The position numbers and the translations under genes were made by a program. A stretch of DNA of 64,000 nucleotides from Cynocephalus volans (lineage: Eukaryota; Chordata; Mammalia; Dermoptera; Cynocephalidae): assembly GCF_027409185.1 (NCBI RefSeq), contig NC_084471.1, positions 9,081,035-9,145,034 of the forward strand, given 5' to 3'. A model generated the notes under the pieces. It was not told where the DNA came from. It did no database searches and was given only the letters and a program-made list of their open reading frames with translations. Shown in pieces: positions 11,115 through 44,749 of this stretch (position 1 is its first letter; every line of letters begins with the position of its first letter).

Positions 11115-14055
11115 ACTGAGGCTGATGTAAATCCGAAGGCCTATCCCCTCGCAGATGCACACCTCACCAAGAAATTGTTGGATCTTGTTCAGCAGTCATG
11201 TAACTACAAACAGCTTCGGAAAGGAGCCAATGAGGGTAAGACAGACATGGAGTGCTGCTGGGGAAGTGTTAAAAGTACCTGTCTCTGACTAGCTGGCCAG
11301 CTCCATTGGTTAGAGTGTGGTGTTATAACGCCTAGCTCAAGAGTTTGGATTCTCATACTGGTCAGCCACACACAGACACACAAAAGGTTCCTGTCTGTCT
11401 CTGGGGCCTGTGGTCAAGATTTCCAATTTGGAAGGAGGTCTGGGTACCAATGGGAGGACTTAAGAGCAGCATTTTGGCATTAAGTTCTAAAGGCATTAGG
11501 GTTAAGAATTTTTTTAGACCCATCAGTTGTTAACATATTGCCACATTTACCTTCTTTTTCTCTTTCTATATGTGTACTGTATTTGTTTGTTTTTGCTGAA
11601 CCATTTGAAAAGCAGTTGTAGGGACTTTTTGTATTAACTTTGTGACTTCCCAGAGCAATCAGAAGGAAAGGGATATTAATGGTTTTTCGCATTTATGATA
11701 ACATGGGTATCATGAATTAATTTCACTTGATTCCCAGAAACATTCTCCTTTTGTTTTGTTTTAAAAGGCAATATTTTAGTAGAGTAATTATATATGCCGT
11801 GATACTTCTGCCCAGAGATGATATAGAATACTCTTGTTTTGAGGGGTTCTTTTGTAGGCTGGCTTGTATGGTGATCCAAGCCTTTGACCTTGCTGTTGTA
11901 AGTCTGTGCTCTAACCAACTAAGCTAACTGGCCAGTCCTAGAATGCTCTCGTTTTAATAGATACCAAGTAGTTTGCTGTGGAAAAGTTGTTTTATCTTTG
12001 AAGGTATTAATTGAAACAGCAGGGATTTTGTCAACTGTGTTTGAGATTTAGAAGAACCATTACAATTGCTTTACATGTGTTGCTGAAAGAAGATAAAGAA
12101 AACTGTCATATCACATCGTAACAATGTATCTGTCGTTATGGTGCTCTTTTCAACCCTGTTCTTCACACTGCAGTAACTGCAGGGCCAGTATAGCCTTGGC
12201 CTGAGTTCTTGCTCCTCCGGTAGATGACGACTCACAGAGACAGTACCATCTTATTTCCTCTTGATAGATCTTGTGTGGCACTGGGCCCAAAAGTGCCCAG
12301 GACTGACAGGTCCTTGAATGGAGGTGCTCAGTCTCATCTGCTTCAGTTCATGATGTACTCACTAGGAGTCTAGGGAGGGAAGGGCAACAATTTCCTGTGC
12401 CTCTCCATCAGTTTTAAGTATTTAGTCTTCCCCTGTTTATTAATTGCCTACTGTGTGCCAGGCACATGTCTAGTGGAAGACATTTTTAATATGTCTGGTG
12501 GTAAAGAATGTTATAAAGGTATTTAAAAGTAAGGGAATGGGAATGGCTGTGGTGGGATCTTTTTAGATGGGGTATTCAGGAAGGTTTTTCTGAGGGGCTA
12601 AAGTTTGAGCAGAGAACTGAATACATAAGGGTGTTGGGAGAAACATTTTTAGGCATAGTGCAGAGGCGTGCTTGAGGGATCCTAAGGAGGCAGGTGAGAA
12701 GTAACTAGGAGATCTCGTGAGACCATTTTTAGCAATTTATATTTTTATCTGAGTGCAATGGGAAACTATTGGAAAGATTTTGACCAGCAGGATTAACATG
12801 AGCTGACTTAATGCTTTTAAAATGAATCACTCCGTAATTTTAAAAAAGAACTAAAAAGGAAAAAAAAAATCACTCCATGGCTTTTGTGTGGAGAGTAAAC
12901 TATAGTAATATCAGTAGAAACTAACATATTTTGCATTTACCATGTGCTGGGCATTCTTTTTAACTTGCTTAATCCTTTTGAGAATCCTATTAGGTAGAAT
13001 TACTGTATTGTGTTATTCTATAGATGATACAAATGTGGGAAGTTAAACATCTTACCCAAGGTCATGTGCCTCATGAGAGTGAGAGCCAGGATTTGGATTC
13101 AGGCAGTGTGGCTGTAGAGTCTGTGCTCTAATGTAGAGTGTGATTCGTGTAGAGTGTGTAATCCACGGATTAGCACCGGACAAGAGACAGGAGTAAGATT
13201 TGAAACAGTGCTGTTGCTTGTGGTGTGATCTTTCCAGAAGTATTGATCATGGCAGATTGGGATAGGAAAACCCTGATCCTTGGTCATGGATAGCTTGAAA
13301 AGTGCTACACTGTACTGCTTTGTGCTGGCAGGGGCTTGTGTGGAAACCAGGCAAGAAATGATGGTGACTTGGACAAGTGTGGTAGCAGAGGAGAGGAAAG
13401 ACATGGTCAGATTCAGGATGTGGGTTTTTGTTTGTTTCTTTTTTGGCAGCTGGCCAGTGTGGGGATCTGAACCCTTGACCCTTGGTATTGTCAGCACCAT
13501 GCTCTACCAGCTGAACCAGCCAGCCAGCCTTCAGGATGTGTTTTGAAGACAGAAGTAACGGGTTTAATGTAGGGTTTGAGAAAGAGACACTGAAGATGTC
13601 TGAAGAGATATTGAAGATGTTTGAATCCGTTATCACGTCTCAGGCTGCTCCCAGATACAGAGAACTGCTTGTGCCTGGGTGTTTTGTCCAGTTTTCTTGC
13701 AACTGTTAATCTTTTCCCTGGAAATTGCTTTGTTGTAGCTGCCCTGCCCAAGCCCCACATCACCTATTTGCCTCATGTCCTTGTCTCCACAGCCACCAAA
13801 ACCCTCAACAGGGGCATCTCTGAGTTCATTGTGATGGCTGCGGATGCTGAGCCCCTGGAGATCATTTTGCACCTTCCTCTGCTGTGTGAAGACAAGAACG
13901 TGCCCTACGTGTTTGTGCGCTCCAAGCAAGCCCTGGGGCGGGCCTGTGGGGTCTCCAGGCCTGTCATCGCCTGTTCTGTCACGATCAAAGAAGGCTCCCA
14001 GCTGAAACAGCAGATCCAGTCCATTCAGCAGTCCATTGAAAGGCTTTTAGTCTAA
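11115..14055 (+). CDS. SNU13: SNU13 (NHP2L1 / 15.5K) RNA-binding protein, coding exons 2-3 of a gene cut by the left window edge
   Basis: Two coding exons: 11115-11235 (121 nt, after CCCACAG, before GTAAG) and 13793-14055 (after CTCCACAG, stop TAA at 14053-14055). Joined, they encode residues 2-128 of the 128-residue family member; exon 2 opens at ACT GAG GCT, so the ATG ends an upstream exon outside the window. The translation ([10 protein letters not shown]... to ...SIERLLV) is, as far as I recall, the same as the human protein. It is a single L7Ae/L30e-type domain that binds K-turns in U4 snRNA and in box C/D snoRNAs and nucleates snRNP and snoRNP assembly in nucleus and nucleolus. The RNA-contacting GANEATK stretch spans the exon 2/3 junction, with the split codon G|CC. 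No frameshift or stop. Certain as to identity. Confidence 0.97.
11288..11385 (+). mobile_element. tRNA-Ile SINE, monomer, degraded
   Basis: TGGCCAGCTCCATTGGTTAG, TGTTATAACGCC and ACTGGTCAGCCAC mark a diverged monomer just after SNU13 exon 2. Confidence 0.8.
11848..11938 (-). mobile_element. tRNA-Ile SINE, monomer
   Basis: Reverse monomer: GGCTGGCTTGTATGGTGATCC ... GAACTAAGCTAACTGGCC order, degraded box B. Confidence 0.85.
12430..12800 (+). repeat. Old mammalian interspersed repeat, family unassigned
   Basis: GCCTACTGTGTGCCAGGCAC at the left, then a region (GAAGGTTTTTCTGAGGGGC, TGGGAAACTATTGGAAAG, CAGGATTAACATGAGCTGAC) of a type often seen as an old repeat. The same kind of sequence occurs at 47870-48300. 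Confidence 0.4.
12910..13133 (-). mobile_element. MIR-type SINE
   Basis: Reversed MIR phrases: CATCTTACCCAAGGTCATG, AGCCAGGATTTGGATTCAGG, GTCTGTGCTCTAA. Confidence 0.7.
13423..13529 (-). mobile_element. tRNA-Ile SINE, monomer
   Basis: Reverse monomer in SNU13 intron 2, 11-nt duplication TTCAGGATGTG at 13412-13422 and 13530-13540. Confidence 0.92.
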
Positions 14056-15040
14056 GCCTGTGTCCTCTGGCACGCTCTCCCTGCTGACTCCTCCCCCTGA
14101 GGTTGTGTATCATATTGTCTGTGTTAGCATGTGGTATTTTCGGCTACTTTTTATTGTTATAAAGTGTTGTAGCACTAAATCTGGTTTCTGGATTTTTGTA
14201 GTTTTGTTTTGTTTTACAGGGTTGTTTCACCCCCTTCTCTCTTTCCACCTTCTCTCTGCCATCCTTTTATTCTCCCTTTTGAAAAACAAACTAATGCCCA
14301 GAATAGACAGCAGCAGGATGGCGGCACCATTTAAAGGCAGGAAGAGCCGGGAGAAACCTGAGCCCACATAGAGATCTGGTTCCAGTTTTCATCTGCTAAC
14401 TTCCTACTGTGTGCAGGGTGTGATGGAAGTAAACACTGTGCACCCTGTATCCCTAGGGCCTGGCATAAGGATTCTTTCCATCCATGTTAGAATGATTGGG
14501 GAGTTTCCTTTGTTCTCTAGGGGATTATGTACTACTTGGGGAGGAAGCATGTGTTCTATGAGGTTGTTAGGCTTATGTCCAAGTGTCATTTGCTAATTTA
14601 CCCCTGCTGTTTGCTTTTGTTAACATAATATTATGTTCTCCCTACCCACCCCCAACCGTGCCCCTGAGGGTGGCAGGACAGCAGCAAAGAGATGTGCTGC
14701 AGGATTCCAGAGGTGGTCTGGGTGAGTTAGGCGTGGGACAGTTTACCTACACCTTGAGAGTGGCAGAAGCAAAGAGGGTCAACTGGTGTGGAGTGAAGGA
14801 TTCTGGGAAAATCATGGAGACCTGGCTGGAAGCTACAGCGGAGACGATGGAATCCAAAGAAGCGTCTCTTTGGTGAATGTGGGGGGAGTTTCTTCATTGG
14901 ACACTTGGCACCAGCTCTGAGATCCAGTACCCCTGTTTCCTGCCACAGTGTGCGTCAGATGTATTCTTTATCACATGAGGGGAGTGCTAATATGTCACTC
15001 ATTCTTGTGAGCATCCTAATAAAGAAATATACTCATATTC
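14056..15040 (+). other. SNU13: SNU13 3' untranslated region
   Basis: About 1 kb of non-repetitive sequence follows the SNU13 stop and ends just after an AATAAA signal. No open frame here has protein-like composition. Confidence 0.8.
15018..15023 (+). terminator. SNU13: SNU13 polyadenylation signal AATAAA
   Basis: Canonical AATAAA, about 965 nt after the stop, the first one on the + strand in this 3' UTR. Cleavage is expected 10-25 nt downstream. Confidence 0.75.
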
Positions 15041-15234
15041 CAATTTAAAGAAAATGTGGCAGTGCCTGATTCTTGGTAGGCATCCAGCTAATATTTGAAG
15101 AAATGCTTAGCAATACCACAGTGGTTGTAGCTTAAACCAAAAAGCTATGGAAAAAATCATCACTTCCTACCAGATAGTTCCTCATTTGTAAGTTCAAAAT
15201 GTCTTCTCGTATGAATTCAATCAGTGGAGGGATG

Positions 15235-15445
15235 CTATCGCTTTAGAACAGACATTTTCAGCCTCAGCGCTGTTGACATTTTGGTCTGGTTAATTTGTTG
15301 TTGTAGGGGGTGGCCCTGTGTTGTAGGCTGTTTAGCACCACCCCCACACCCCCAGCCAAAAACGTCTCCAGACTTTGCCAAATGTCCTCTGGGGGTAAAG
15401 TCACCCTCAGTTGTTGCAGTATTTGGGTTCCTAGTAGCCTTTAGT
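15235..15445 (+). mobile_element. hAT-type MITE (MER family)
   Basis: Contains CTCCAGACTTTGCCAAATGTCC and an upstream ...GCGCTGTTGACATTTTGG stretch typical of an old non-autonomous hAT element. A reverse copy lies at 57715-57935. Confidence 0.55.
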
Positions 15446-15870
15446 ACATGCAGGATTGGTAATGATGACTGAAGCCACTGCCACCTCACCTGCCTCATTT
15501 TTATCTAAGGTAATAAGTACCATGAGAGCTAATACCTCAGCCTGAGAAATTCTCTTCCAAGGTGCAAATAACTGAGTACCATAATGGTCAAGTTAATGAG
15601 GATACATTATATTTAGTTTCCTCTTGGCCAGCTTGGGCCAGTGTACCTCTGCTCAGGGAGAACCTGGGAACCACTCTGTCCTGCTAAGACCTGTTCTTTG
15701 CTTAGTGGGCTAATAATTTCTCCCAGCTTACTCCAATGTTTACATCACCACCACCCCTGAAGCAGTTTTATATTTATTGTGGAAGGTGGAATTTCAGGTA
15801 TTATTCTCCTTCATTACTTTCTTTTGTTGTATACATACATATCCTTATAATCATAAACCAGAAGACTAAA

Positions 15871-15941
15871 ATAGCAGTGTTATAACACCAAGGTCAACGG
15901 TTTTGAAACCTGTACTGGCCAACTGCAAAAAAAAAAAAAAA
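15871..15941 (+). mobile_element. tRNA-Ile SINE, 5'-truncated
   Basis: Only the second half: GTGTTATAACACCAAGGTC, TGTACTGGCCAACTGC and an A tail. Confidence 0.8.
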
Positions 15942-16139
15942 TTGTTTTGGGTGGGGCACTCAAGAAATCCAACCTCCATCTAAATGGGATCTAGGGCCTG
16001 CTCATTACTTACAGCCCTAAGAAGGGGGGTGGGGCATGGACTCCAGGGGTCTTCAGCCCTAGTATCCAGTCCACTTTAGAGTGTTAGCTCAGTCCCCATC
16101 ACTGCATTGTAAGCCTTTGAAGGACAGGGTATCCATTAT

Positions 16140-16530
16140 AATCATCTGAAAAACACTCCCACGGCTCTCTTATCTATCTCTCCAACAAGTTCCATCCTTG
16201 CTCAGTGTTCCATATTTTGTTTATTGAACATTCCAAACCTGTTCCTTTCCCAAATTCTTTGTTGTTGGTATTCTTTTACTGTGTTGGCTATCTCCTCATT
16301 CTAGTCTTAATTCAAGTATCACTTTAGGGCTGTTCCTAGCTATCCCATCTCATGTTTCCTTTTCCCTCTAGCTCTGTAAAATAATATATTTTTTTAACTT
16401 GAACTTAACTAATGTCTGAGATTGTTTTCTGATTATTGCCCTAATTAGATAGCAGAAACTTGTGTGGTGGCCTAGCACCTGCAGCAGTTCTCTAGCACAT
16501 AGGTGGTCCAAAAGTGTAGAATGAATAATT
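16140..16530 (+). mobile_element. L2 LINE fragment
   Basis: Degraded L2 3' end: TTAATTCAAGTATCACTTTAG, CCCATCTCATGTTTCC, a stretch resembling GCACATAGGTGG at the end. Confidence 0.6.
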
Positions 16531-16821
16531 CCTAAAGTCTAAACATACAAGCAAGGAGGAAGTCTAGCCATTTCTATCCAGCCACTTACAAAGTTGGTTG
16601 CAATTTTGTGTATAAACATTTTATTTTGGATAAAGAATCCAAGACCTTCAGGTCTCAAAGGGTCCTCTGATCCCAAACACACAATAAGTTAGGAACTTTC
16701 AGTTTAGAGTTAAGTTTCCCGAAACACCTTTCCCAAGAAGACCTACTCCTAAAATGTTAAGGAAAATTTTTACATTTACAATATAGGCCCAAAGAGATTA
16801 TTTGTAGTATTGATAAGTACT

Positions 16822-17251
16822 TGTAGTGGATTGAATTATGTCCCCCAAAACTCACTGAAACTTGAGTTGTGTCCCCCAAGTTTTATGTATTAGAAGCTTA
16901 GTTCTCACTGTTACTGTTAAGAGGGTGGGAAATCCTATTATGGTAATTGAAAGGTGGGGCCTTGAAGTGTATTGAATTGTATGTAGCACCATGTGGTAGT
17001 GAATGGATTAATAATGGTGGTCACGGCCATGGTTTGGAGGGCTTTAGAAGGAGAGTGCATGAAAGGTCAGCTTTCTCTCTGCTCTCTCTGCTTCCACCAT
17101 CTTGCAATGTGAGACCCCTGGGCCACTGTCGCCACCACCAGATCGACTTTGGATTTCTCAACCTCAGAAACTAAGCAGTAAATTTCATTTTTCTTTATAA
17201 ATCACCCAGTTACAGATATTTTGTTGTAAGTAACAGAAGCGGACTAATACA
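16822..17251 (+). mobile_element. Solo LTR of a MaLR-type endogenous retroelement (MLT/MST-like)
   Basis: Begins TGTAGTGGATTGAATTATG and ends ...CGGACTAATACA, about 430 bp. A perfect 5-bp target-site duplication GTACT lies at 16817-16821 and 17252-17256. No internal retroviral sequence remains. Confidence 0.82.
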
Positions 17252-17474
17252 GTACTGAACAATGCATTTCCATGATCTCTGATCACAAATTGATAGATGG
17301 GGGGAAGGGAGGGAAAGAAGTGTCTTCTCAAGGCTTAGCTTGGTTACATTTAGAAAAATCAGGTATGTGCCTCGCTTTAGCAGACCTAACTGCTTGGGGG
17401 TGGGGAGGAGGTGATAGGCACTTATTCTCTTGTGAAGAAAGGAAAAAAAAGGAGCAAGTCAATATTCTCCATGA

Positions 17475-18215
17475 TGCCCTGTGGCAGCCAGCCTCCAAAA
17501 TGGCCCCCAATCCGGGGACCAGACCCTCCTCCCACACCAGGCACAAAACGCCAGCACCTCAGGGCCCACCTGGGTACCTGAGGCATGGAGAAGGGGACCA
17601 GACCCTCGTCCCACAACTAGGCATATGGCGCCAGCACCTCGGGGGGGCCCCCCCCCCAGGGACCAGAGGCATGGAGAAGGGGACCAAACACACCCCACAA
17701 CCAGGCACACCGCCAGTGCCAAGGAGCATACCAAAAACATCACCTCCACGTGGGTGGCCCACCACAGTCACAATAAGCATGGCTGCTGCAAAAGCGGCTA
17801 GATGCCACAACCACCACGCAGGTGGTCCGCCAACCACTGCTGTGCATTCACACAAGGAGAGTCAGCAGCAGAGACAAAGAAAAGAAGAGGACGTCTCTTT
17901 CCACAAAACCCATTTCAGAGTGACAGAAGCATCTGCTCTATGATAATACTGGGGGACCTGATCAGATCTCTCAGCATCTAGGTAACAAGTTAACAGAGTA
18001 ACTATTCTTCTTTCAGAAGAAGAGAAGAAATTTAGGGCAATGCGGGGGAAGGGAATGGGGGAAGGGGAGAGATTGGACAAGGGGCATAAAGAATAATTAC
18101 GATTTGTAACAATATATATGCTAGCAATATTGATTTAATCAACATATCTCAATGTTCAACCCCCAAAATATGTATAATCAATTTTGATTCAATAAATAAA
18201 ATAAATTTTAAAAAA
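17475..18215 (+). mobile_element. Composite non-autonomous retroelement, copy A, with tandem repeats
   Basis: 5' part: GC-rich sequence with three diverged units whose GGGGACC landmark recurs at 17514, 17593 and 17679 (79 and 86 bp apart). Middle: CCACCACAACC-rich stretch and CACAAGGAGAGTCA block (17740-17935) shared with copy B. 17940-17990: degraded L1 ORF2 endonuclease fragment (ATAATACTGGGGGACCTG). 3' part: polypurine tract, then an L1-type AT-rich end and A-rich tail. No reading frame is conserved between copies, so it would need L1 proteins to move. Confidence 0.75.
17500..17735 (+). repeat. VNTR-like tandem repeat in composite element copy A
   Basis: Three units of about 80-86 bp with GGGGACCAGACCCTC, CCCACAACCAGGCA, CGCCAGCACCTC and AGGCATGGAGAAG landmarks. 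The second unit has lengthened G and C runs at 17641-17657. Copy B has only about one unit. Confidence 0.75.
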
Positions 18216-18431
18216 TAATAATAGTAGAAAAATAAACACAGCAAAAGATCCAAAAAAAAAACAAAATAAGAGCATGAGAGTTTTTAAGTTAAAATGGCAA
18301 AATATTAATACCTGTCCAATCAGGGAGGCAGGTACATAGAAGTCTTATATTATTTTCTGTGTCTTTTCTGAGTGCTTGTAATAATTCATAATTAAAAATA
18401 AAACTTTGAAAGAATTGTAAAAAAAAAAGGG

Positions 18432-19405
18432 CACCAATGATCCTCACCTCCTGGGATTTATGCCCTTATGTAGTCCTCACACACCAACTCAGAGATGGTC
18501 TGTATGGCTCAGTATGGCAGATGTGATGTGTGACTCCCAAGGCTTCATAAAAGACATTGCAGCTTCTGCCTTCATCTCTTCAGATCACTGACTATGAGGG
18601 AAGTCAACTACTATGTTATGAAGACTTTTAAGCAGGCTGTGGAGAGATCCTAAGGCCACTAGCCAACAGCTTGCACCAACTTTGCTAGCTGTGGCAATGA
18701 GTCTCTGTCTCATTTATACCTGCAGGATTTCAATTAATAGAGGTGATTGATGACACAGATCGATGACATTGAAAGAAGAGTTTATTACTTATATTTCCCA
18801 AGAGAAGGGGGCATGCCACAGAAGGAAGCATCGGGTTTTGGTCAGGAGGCAGAAGCAGGAGCGAGGGAACTGCCTAGGCCACAGCCTTTATTGGAGTTTC
18901 CTCAAGAAAGGCAAGACAGGGAAGAATGAACAGTTTAGGACTGGTTAGTTTGAATAATTCCGGTGGGCTCTGGGCTATAGCAGTGGTCTCTAGTTGCCTG
19001 GTACCTGGTCCTAGGATGATTTAGGACAGGGAAAGTAATGGCTTGGTGTGTGAAAGTTAAAAGATTCATGTGAGCCATTTTCCCAAGTAAGTTGTTAACT
19101 ATCTTTAGGAATTATCTAGTCCTGGAGGGGCAGTCTATCCCTGGTGCATAAGGCCCCACAAGATGTCAAAATGTAAGATACAATAAAAACACGAATACAG
19201 CCATACAGCCTCCCTGCGAATGCAGCTTTCAGATGACTGCAGCCCTGGCCAAGATCTTGAATGCAACTTCATGACTGACTTTAAGCCAGAACCACCCAGC
19301 CTATCAGCTCCCAAACTCCTCACACAAATGGAAAGATAATGTTTATTATTGTTTTAAGCCAATAGTTTTGGGGGTAATTTGTTACACAGCAATAGACAAC
19401 TAAGG
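18432..19405 (+). mobile_element. LTR-like old repeat, interrupted by an unidentified insert
   Basis: 18432-18690 (TCCTCACCTCCTGGGATTTATG...) and 19200-19405 (CAGATGACTGCAGCCCTGGCC..., ending near GCAATAGACAACTAA) look like two ends of one LTR-like repeat. About 18740-19140 between them is different sequence I cannot classify. Family assignment is from memory only. Confidence 0.5.
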
Positions 19406-19979
19406 TGAGGGGAGATGATGAAAGGGGGATCCTCTGATCAAAACAGCAATAAATATGGTCATGTCAACATTGCGGGCGGATGTAGAGCACTTGGAAAGGC
19501 TAGCAGGGCCCATGAGCTGATGTGAGATGCTCCCCGATGCCTCAGAGTGCCCAGAAGTAAATCCCATGTAGGATTGGCTTTCCTATATGATGCAGTCAAG
19601 GTTTATTATACATTCGAGGATTATTATACAATCAGGGCAGTTTGGGTTCAAACCAGAAAGGCTGAATAGTCCTGCTCGAGTATAACAGGCGTGTGTTTCC
19701 CCCACAATGTGCATTTGAAAATGGAACTTCTAAATGACGGGTAGGGAGAGGAAGTAGATCTAACCTCTCCCAGAGCTTGTGGTCCTGCCTTGCTTTTCTT
19801 CTAGTTTTTAGTAAGACATTAAAACAAGACTACATTAGAGTACACAATGAAAAATAAAAGGCTCATTCCCGCAAGAAGTAACTGCAGTTAACAGTTCAGT
19901 GAGTACCACTCAAGAAGTTCCCTCTGCACCTGGCCTAGAGGTAAGTGTATATGTGCATATATGTGTTTGGTACGTACAG

Positions 19980-20115
19980 CTTTGTACAAACGGACCTCCC
20001 TGCAGCTGGCTCCCCGCGGCCGTGTCTCCCCGGCCCGGCCCGGCCCGTCCGTAGCGCGCATGCGTGGGCCTAAGTCTCCACTCCGCACTATATCGCCACC
20101 TGGCGGATTGAAGCG
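19980..20115. promoter_or_regulatory. Small CpG-rich patch with CTCF-like and NRF1-like sites
   Basis: In an AT-rich intergenic stretch, about 130 bases are strongly GC/CpG-rich with three CGGCC repeats (20029-20047). An NRF1-like site (CGCGCATGCGT, 20055-20065) and a CTCF-like core (reverse complement of 20092-20106, CCGCCAGGTGGCGAT) are visible. It could be an insulator or a distal promoter; sequence alone cannot decide. Confidence 0.5.
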
Positions 20116-20230
20116 AGTTTACGCTGTGTCAGTTTACAAGTTTATTTTATTTTCACCAAACCGCGTTATTATTCTTTTTGTATGAGATGGAGCCCAGGTG
20201 CAAATTTACCAAATCTGACTTGTGAGCTTC

Positions 20231-20260
20231 CATCATATTCAATTTCATTTGAATATGATG
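20231..20260. repeat. Perfect 12-bp inverted repeat with 6-nt loop
   Basis: CATCATATTCAA at 20231-20242 is exactly complementary to 20249-20260, with TTTCAT between. No flanking TA or other sign of a MITE. Function unknown. Confidence 0.8.
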
Positions 20261-21631
20261 TTTCTTTTCTCCTGGGGAGTCAACAGCCAGAGAAGGCAAG
20301 CATCATTAATCTACAGAGAAACAGGTCATCATTCACATCTGTTTGGCTCTGGTAGGTGTTTACTGTTTGACCCTTGAACTCTTTCATTCTCTCCATTTTG
20401 TAAACAGAACAGAGGAAAAGGAGCTTAGACTTGGGTAAAGTCACTCTGGAGTGCACAGAAAAGCCAGCCTAGAATTCAGTCTAGGGCTCCTAACCAACCA
20501 GAAAATCCAGGTTGAAAACCAAGGGCTCAGAGATAGTCTCATTCTTACCCTTCTACTTGCAGGTGACTGCTGTGACTAGCATGATCCCAATCTATCTTTG
20601 TAGATTAACCCCCTCTAGAATCCAGAGTTTCCAAGCATGCTTCATTTAAGGGGGATGGTCCAATTTCTCAACAATAAGAATGAACACTTACTAAGCATCT
20701 CTTCTAATTGGAGAATTATGTCTCCGTTTTGCCCAAACAGGGAAATCCAAAAAGAATATAACATCTCCTTTCAAACAAAAACAACAGCAAAAAAAGGTTT
20801 AAAAAAAAAAAAGTATAAAGCTCAGAGCAAAGACTCCAAAGCTGAAAATCTCTTAGAGAGTAGCTTGGCCCCTCCTACACTCTCCTCCTCGCGAGGTACT
20901 GCTCATTCTAGTCCTAAAACACACAGGACCGACAGACCCTGAATCTCAAGCCACCCTCGGAAGATACAAAACCTTCCAGATGCTTTCCTTCCTTAACGTA
21001 GGCTAATTCTTCAAAAGCAGTAGCAGCAGAATGGACAGGGAGGGTAGAAGAGTGACGGGGAGAAGGAATACAAGGGAAAGACACTTACCTCTTCTCCTAA
21101 TACTATGACCTCTCCTCAACTTCTGTAAGTTCCTATAGCTTTCCTGAAAAATTAGAGGAATAACTCTTCATTTATACTAGAATCCAGATTCTCAGGACAA
21201 CAGAAAATGTATATATCTTCACATACTCCAATGTCACATTAAGAGGAATGCAACATTAGGGGATTGCTGTTTACTCCTGAAGCAAATGGTACCAGAATTA
21301 GAAATGTTACATTCTTACTGCTTTTGAAATCTGATTTTTAGATCTTACCATGACACATTTAAAGGAAAACAGGTGGGAAAACAGAGGATGGGGAGAATAT
21401 AATCCTGCTAGGGCTTCTAGTTCCTGAAGTAGTATATGTTCACCTGTCCTTAACTGTCACACTCTCCTCCACCTCCCACCGGCAGCTGTTTTGTTTCCAT
21501 TGTGATGGTGTGCAATCCCAGTGGGAGAGAAAATTAAGCTAATAGCCAATGGCTAGTAATCTTTGGGTGCAGGGCGGACACACCTTTCTCCTTCACTCTA
21601 AAGAACAGTATACAGCACTAAGTTAGGGCTC

Positions 21632-21637
21632 TTTATT
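21632..21637 (-). terminator. XRCC6: XRCC6 polyadenylation signal AATAAA
   Basis: TTTATT on the + strand, i.e. AATAAA for XRCC6, about 190 nt after the stop codon. This implies a short 3' UTR (roughly 21610-21823). Confidence 0.65.
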
Positions 21638-21823
21638 CAGACAGTGGAGTAAGGCATAGTAAAGTGGGAGAGCTACATGGTCTCCATGGCAACAGAAAGT
21701 CTCATAAATGTATAAAGTCCCTCAGCTTCTGTCAGGCAGTCTCTTCGTAGCTCAGGAGAAACATTTTTTAACTTGAGAAGAACAAAACCAGGCAGCCTGG
21801 GTGGCTGGATGTATGGTCTCCAA

Positions 21824-44725
<22,902 letters not shown>

Positions 44726-44740
44726 GTTGGTTACTGCTTA
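44726..44740 (-). other. XRCC6: XRCC6 exon 2, 5' UTR part
   Basis: On the minus strand a pyrimidine tract and CACCTAG acceptor end at 44741, followed by 15 nt of leader before the ATG. This shows at least one upstream non-coding exon exists. Confidence 0.8.
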
Positions 44741-44749
44741 CTAGGTGAA

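Larger units (their letters stand above)
15041..21630. other. Intergenic region between the converging SNU13 and XRCC6 genes
   Basis: No gene-like reading frame or splice-linked coding sequence. It holds a hAT-type MITE, a SINE fragment, an L2, a solo LTR, composite element copy A, a second LTR-like repeat with an insert, a CpG-rich patch and a short palindrome (each listed). 19420-19980 and 20270-21600 are unique or unrecognised. Confidence 0.8.

Noticed and set aside
13621-13792. Upstream in-frame extension of SNU13 exon 3
   Set aside because: An ATG at 13621 is in frame, but the CTCCACAG acceptor at 13792 and the exon 2 donor phase fit the known protein exactly.
17272-17943. 223-codon open frame, proline- and histidine-rich
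   Set aside because: It starts in unique sequence and runs through the composite retroelement's tandem repeats; the frame is not kept in the second copy.
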